Part shown: in pieces, positions 60,579 to 64,000 of the stretch
Position numbering within the stretch: the stretch's first letter is position 1
How the letters are laid out: each line of letters opens with the position of its first letter
Origin: Bacteroidota bacterium
Lineage (GTDB): Bacteria > Bacteroidota > Bacteroidia > NS11-12g > UBA955
Length of the DNA: 64,000 nucleotides
NCBI GenBank assembly: GCA_963169345.1
Contig: CAUJCT010000033.1
Coordinates: forward strand, 93,639 to 157,638
Direction of reading: 5' to 3'
Notes under the pieces: generated by a model
What the model was told of the DNA's origin: nothing
What the model saw: the letters and a program-made list of their open reading frames with translations, nothing else
The model's database searches: none
Program-made: the position numbers and the translations under genes

Positions 60579-63419
60579 TTAATGCAAGAAATAGTAGGTT
60601 CCATAGAAATTTTCTGTTTTAATACTGAGTAAATACATGCCAGGACTTAAATGATTGATATCTAAAATTCCGGAATTTCCCTGAAAGGATATTTCCTCTA
60701 ATAAAGTTCCTTGTAAAGAATAAAGGCAAATTTTAAATTGATTGTTTTGAGTCAATCCCGGAATTTCAACCGTAAGATTTGTTGATGCAGGATTAGGATA
60801 TAATAAAACATTCATTGATGTTGAACTCAGATTTAAACTCAATTTAGCATCCAAAGTATCTGAATTCGTTTCACATCCCCACTCATTTGAAACCTTTACA
60901 AAATATTTCCCATTTTGGGTGTAAACCTTTTGAAATAAAGTATCGCCATTTAACAAAAGACCATCCTTGTACCATTGGTATTTTGAGTATATTTTATTAA
61001 CTGAAATAGTGTCTTTATTTATGAATAATTTTGGTTTTACAGGATTGCTGTGAAAAATGAAAGTGTCTGCAACAGAAGTGTCTTTGCAGCCAAATAAACC
61101 GATAGAAATGAATTTATATATACCTGATTGGGTAATAATAAGTGAATTGCCAGTAAATGACAATAGTGTGTCATTTTTCAACCAGTTAAATGTTTGAGTC
61201 AAATCATGTGGAGTAATGCGTCCGGATTTTCCTTCGCAATGTTCGTCAATTTTATCTCTTTCAATATTAACTTCTTCAATTGAGACAGTTCTTTTAGTTG
61301 AATCAACACAACCTTCAGTACTATTAACCCTTAACTTCACAGTATAAATACCGGCAGAAGAATAGCGATGGTTAGGAGATGAAATCGTATCGGTATTGCC
61401 ATCTCCAAAACTCCAAAATGACATTAAATTACTACTATCATTTATTGTGCTCTTGTTTACAAAGTTGAATTGGTTACTTTTTAAGCATTGTGTAGAATCA
61501 TTTATGGTAAAATTCACTAAAGGTTTACCTTGTACTATTATTGTTTTTCTAAAAGTATCTCTGCAGAGTTTGGAAGTTGTTGTTACTAAAGAAACTTTAT
61601 ATAAACCTGGATTATTATATGTTTTTGGATTGATATTTTTCACAGTAGCAATATTCCCATCATTCAAATCCCATTTATAGGTCAAAGTGCCTGCTGGTCC
61701 GGTTGATAGATTGCTAAAAGTAAATGAATTGGTACTAATGCACTGAATAGAATCATTAACTGAAAATAAAGAATGAGGTATAGGTTGGAATATTAGGCCA
61801 TCAGGAACGTAAAAAGTATCAATGGGTGAAGTTGTTGTGATTCGGAACTGATACGACTTTAGTGGTATTTTATTCATAGGCATAGGAATAGAAACTGTAT
61901 CTGAACCCATACTGGTATCACTCAGTTCTAATAATACTGGCTGATTAAATATGCCTCCTGTATCACTCATTTCAAATTTGATTTTATTGCCATCTGCCAT
62001 ACGGGTATTTAAAGTGTAGATAAAAGATATATCCCCATGATTGGTACATATATTAGATGTTAATGGTTTGCCATAAATCAGACCTGTATTAATTTTTGCT
62101 GTAAAACCTTCAGTCTGTTGACCAGAGTAAGCGGTAAGTTTAAAAGGTCCAAAGTTTGCATCAGAAGCATAAATACCGACAACATAAGCATCTCCTTTAC
62201 TGTCGAGATCGATTCCAAAACCGATATCATCAAAACTACCACCCCCGCCTTGCTGCACCCATATAACCTTACCGGTATCATTATATCTTGCAGTAAACAT
62301 GTCAAACCCATTATTCGAACAGGCGCATTCTGTTTTTATTACAAAATTGTCAAAAGTACCACCGTAAAATACACCCCCTGTGATATAAATATTTCCTTTA
62401 TTATCTAAAGCCAGAGACTTTGCAGATGTAAAAGCATTTTTAGATTCTTTGAACCATTTTGATTTTCCATCGCTCGTGTCTATTTGCATTAGGAATGCAT
62501 TTCTGTTCGACTCACCAGTCACAAAGAGTTGTCCTTTATTGTTCAATTTTATAGCATTTGCAGATCCTCCTGAATTAGCATATCTTTTGAGCCACTTAGG
62601 GATTCCATTTTTGTCGAGAGCCAGCACATACATGTAATAAAAATTATTGCCAACAAGTGTATCATTACCGGCAATCAGGGTGTCAGATTGGGATCCTCCG
62701 ATATAAATATTCCCGTTTTTGTCTGTTTCAATCCCATTGCCCTCAGTCAAGCCGCTTTTGCCGAAACTATTTACCCAAATGGATGTCCCACTTGTATCAT
62801 ATTTTGCGACAAACACATCAGAAGAATTTAAGCTAGGATTATGGCTTTTGACAGTTAAGTTTCCAAAATTAATAGAACCTCTCAAACTACCTGTAATATA
62901 TAAATTGTTATCATCACCTACTTTTATATCTTTTGGTGAAACCCTTGTCTGTGCTATACCTCCAGCCATTTTTAGCCAAATTAACCCACCCTGAGGATTA
63001 TATTTAGCAATAAACATATTTTCTAAACCGCTGCCGGTTCTTGTCGTATTTTCAAATTTAACATTGCTATTAAAAACACCTACGACATATAAATTGCCAC
63101 TTTTATCAATTGCAATTGCATTCGCACCTTCATTGCTAGTCCCAGTGCTTCCTTTAGCCCATAGTGGTTTCCCTGAACGAGCGTCCATTTTGACAATAAA
63201 AGCATCATTATTATTAGAGGTCAGGGAAAGTAAATTTGCAATACCCAAGTATCCTGAAAAAGTGCCACAGTAATATAAATTAGAGGCCTTGTCGCTAACA
63301 ATATCATTGCATCTATCATTTGAAGTTCCGGCAATTTTTTTGACATAATTGTATTGCTGAGCTTCAGAACTTAGAATAAAGAAAAATGTAATGACGATAA
63401 AGGCAATAGATTTTTTCAT
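60579..63419 (-). CDS. T9SS cargo protein with SBBP and PKD domains
   Basis: About 946 residues from the start at 63419, where the signal peptide ('MKKSIAFIVITFFFILSSEA') begins; 26 codons upstream in frame do not fit. Residues 25-450 carry SBBP beta-propeller repeats ('NLYVVGVFNSNVKFENTTRT', 'FIAKYNPQGGLIWLKMAGG', 'DLDSKGDAYVVGIYAS'). Two PKD-like units follow near 580-740 ('LTYKWDLNDGNIATVKNINP', 'MSFWSFGDGNTDTISSPNHR'). An Ig-like region precedes the sorting domain 'LYPNPASTNLTVEIPGLTQ' to 'PGMYLLSIKTENF'. Largest cargo protein in the window. Surface protein of unknown ligand. Confidence 0.88.
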   Translation of the reverse strand: MKKSIAFIVITFFFILSSEAQQYNYVKKIAGTSNDRCNDIVSDKASNLYYCGTFSGYLGIANLLSLTSNNNDAFIVKMDARSGKPLWAKGSTGTSNEGANAIAIDKSGNLYVVGVFNSNVKFENTTRTGSGLENMFIAKYNPQGGLIWLKMAGGIAQTRVSPKDIKVGDDNNLYITGSLRGSINFGNLTVKSHNPSLNSSDVFVAKYDTSGTSIWVNSFGKSGLTEGNGIETDKNGNIYIGGSQSDTLIAGNDTLVGNNFYYMYVLALDKNGIPKWLKRYANSGGSANAIKLNNKGQLFVTGESNRNAFLMQIDTSDGKSKWFKESKNAFTSAKSLALDNKGNIYITGGVFYGGTFDNFVIKTECACSNNGFDMFTARYNDTGKVIWVQQGGGGSFDDIGFGIDLDSKGDAYVVGIYASDANFGPFKLTAYSGQQTEGFTAKINTGLIYGKPLTSNICTNHGDISFIYTLNTRMADGNKIKFEMSDTGGIFNQPVLLELSDTSMGSDTVSIPMPMNKIPLKSYQFRITTTSPIDTFYVPDGLIFQPIPHSLFSVNDSIQCISTNSFTFSNLSTGPAGTLTYKWDLNDGNIATVKNINPKTYNNPGLYKVSLVTTTSKLCRDTFRKTIIVQGKPLVNFTINDSTQCLKSNQFNFVNKSTINDSSNLMSFWSFGDGNTDTISSPNHRYSSAGIYTVKLRVNSTEGCVDSTKRTVSIEEVNIERDKIDEHCEGKSGRITPHDLTQTFNWLKNDTLLSFTGNSLIITQSGIYKFISIGLFGCKDTSVADTFIFHSNPVKPKLFINKDTISVNKIYSKYQWYKDGLLLNGDTLFQKVYTQNGKYFVKVSNEWGCETNSDTLDAKLSLNLSSTSMNVLLYPNPASTNLTVEIPGLTQNNQFKICLYSLQGTLLEEISFQGNSGILDINHLSPGMYLLSIKTENFYGTYYFLH

Positions 63420-63712
63420 AATAATTATTTTGATGCAAACTAAACAAAAAAAGTCAATTTCAAAGCAATTTTCTTCTAAAATCTGATGAGAATGCATCTG
63501 ACAAATGTTGTTTTAGTTGTCAGTTTTATGGAGCAAGAAATACTGTCTGTCAGCAGTGTTATGAATGTACTATGACCACTTTAAAATGAAGACCCGCTTC
63601 TATATAAAGTCTCGTATTCGATTTGATACGGTTTTATCTATTTTGATTTGTGCTAATAATAAATTTGAATATAAATTTATTATATATAAAATTGTATAGC
63701 CATTCGGAAGCT

Positions 63713-64000
63713 ATGAAAATTAACTCTATTCTATTTACTATATGGATTTTGGTTTTAGCCTCATGCAGCGACCGAAGTGATGATTGCCATGACGATGGTA
63801 CTTGTCCTCCGGAAAACTACCGATTTGAGCTTGGTGAACTGAAATCTTATCTATGGGCAAAACCCGGAAGCTATTGGATATATAAAAACACAAAGACTGG
63901 CGATTTGGATACGCAAATTTGTACCGGATTTTATTTTGATTCGGCTATTAGTAAGGGAGTTTACAACTACAGCAAACACATAACCATTAAGTATGATGTG
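63713..64000 (+). CDS. Lipoprotein, N-terminal part (runs off right edge)
   Basis: Only the first 96 residues are in the window. A signal peptide ends in a lipobox ('ILVLASC', Cys18). The next ~25 residues contain Asp/His/Cys clusters ('DRSDDCHDDGTCPPENY'). A Tyr/Trp-rich part follows ('LKSYLWAKPGSYWIYKN'). No family was recognised from this piece. It is divergent from the SBBP gene across an AT-rich gap. Confidence 0.75.
   Translation, partial: MKINSILFTIWILVLASCSDRSDDCHDDGTCPPENYRFELGELKSYLWAKPGSYWIYKNTKTGDLDTQICTGFYFDSAISKGVYNYSKHITIKYDV

Overview
The window is a stretch of a Bacteroidota chromosome, probably a free-living Sphingobacteriales/Chitinophagales-like lineage. The evidence is the rpoA-rplQ end of a ribosomal operon, eight proteins with C-terminal type IX secretion (T9SS type A) sorting domains, many lipoproteins and SusD-era style outer-membrane proteins, a DUF2723 membrane protein, and promoters of the Bacteroidota form TTG-N18..20-TAnnTTTG. 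Most genes have no Shine-Dalgarno sequence. The DNA is AT-rich.

Layout. 0-6 kb: the end of rpoA, rplQ, a giant TraB/GumN-like exported protein, and the rpsF-rpsR-rplI operon on the minus strand. 6-18.6 kb: housekeeping and redox genes (substrate-binding-like protein, bacilliredoxin, DODA dioxygenase, universal stress protein, hemW, purQ, methyltransferase, UMF1 transporter, small P-loop kinase), interrupted by an AT-rich pair made of a C10 protease and a lipoprotein, and by a MuiA-like protein. 18.6-29 kb: a class A beta-lactamase-like lipoprotein without the usual Glu166, two ECF sigma operons and a T9SS cargo protein. The first sigma operon is sigma, anti-sigma and DUF2723 protein. The second is sigma plus a membrane-anchored beta-solenoid. 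29-39 kb: AlkB-like dioxygenase, membrane AraC regulator, T9SS cargo, outer-membrane proteins and a Tat-type pirin. 39-42 kb: an ArsR-SRPBCC-YdeI-DoxX-YdeI operon preceded by a 170-bp tandem repeat. 42-53 kb: T9SS cargo, a DEAD-box helicase with a long leader, a candidate 6S RNA, and a run of lipoproteins and hypotheticals. 53-64 kb: a VWA protein, a second ArsR-SRPBCC operon ending in an exported VOC protein, three adjacent beta-propeller T9SS cargo proteins, and a truncated lipoprotein at the right edge.

The most interesting signals are these. (1) rpsR and rplI carry perfect AAGGAGG Shine-Dalgarno sequences although their neighbours have none, and bS6 and bS18 are proteins known to hold the anti-SD in Bacteroidota ribosomes. 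(2) A sigma factor is coupled to a 15-turn beta-solenoid whose turns strictly alternate Tyr-Gly and Ser-Gly. (3) Two unlinked ArsR operons have the same promoter/operator geometry but different operator sequences. (4) A dispersed element of two AACCTG-N-CAGGTT palindromes always 66 bp apart occurs three times, once inverted, and the same palindrome sits in an 85-bp tandem repeat. (5) There is a probable 6S RNA. All functional calls come from reading the sequence; no database search was run.
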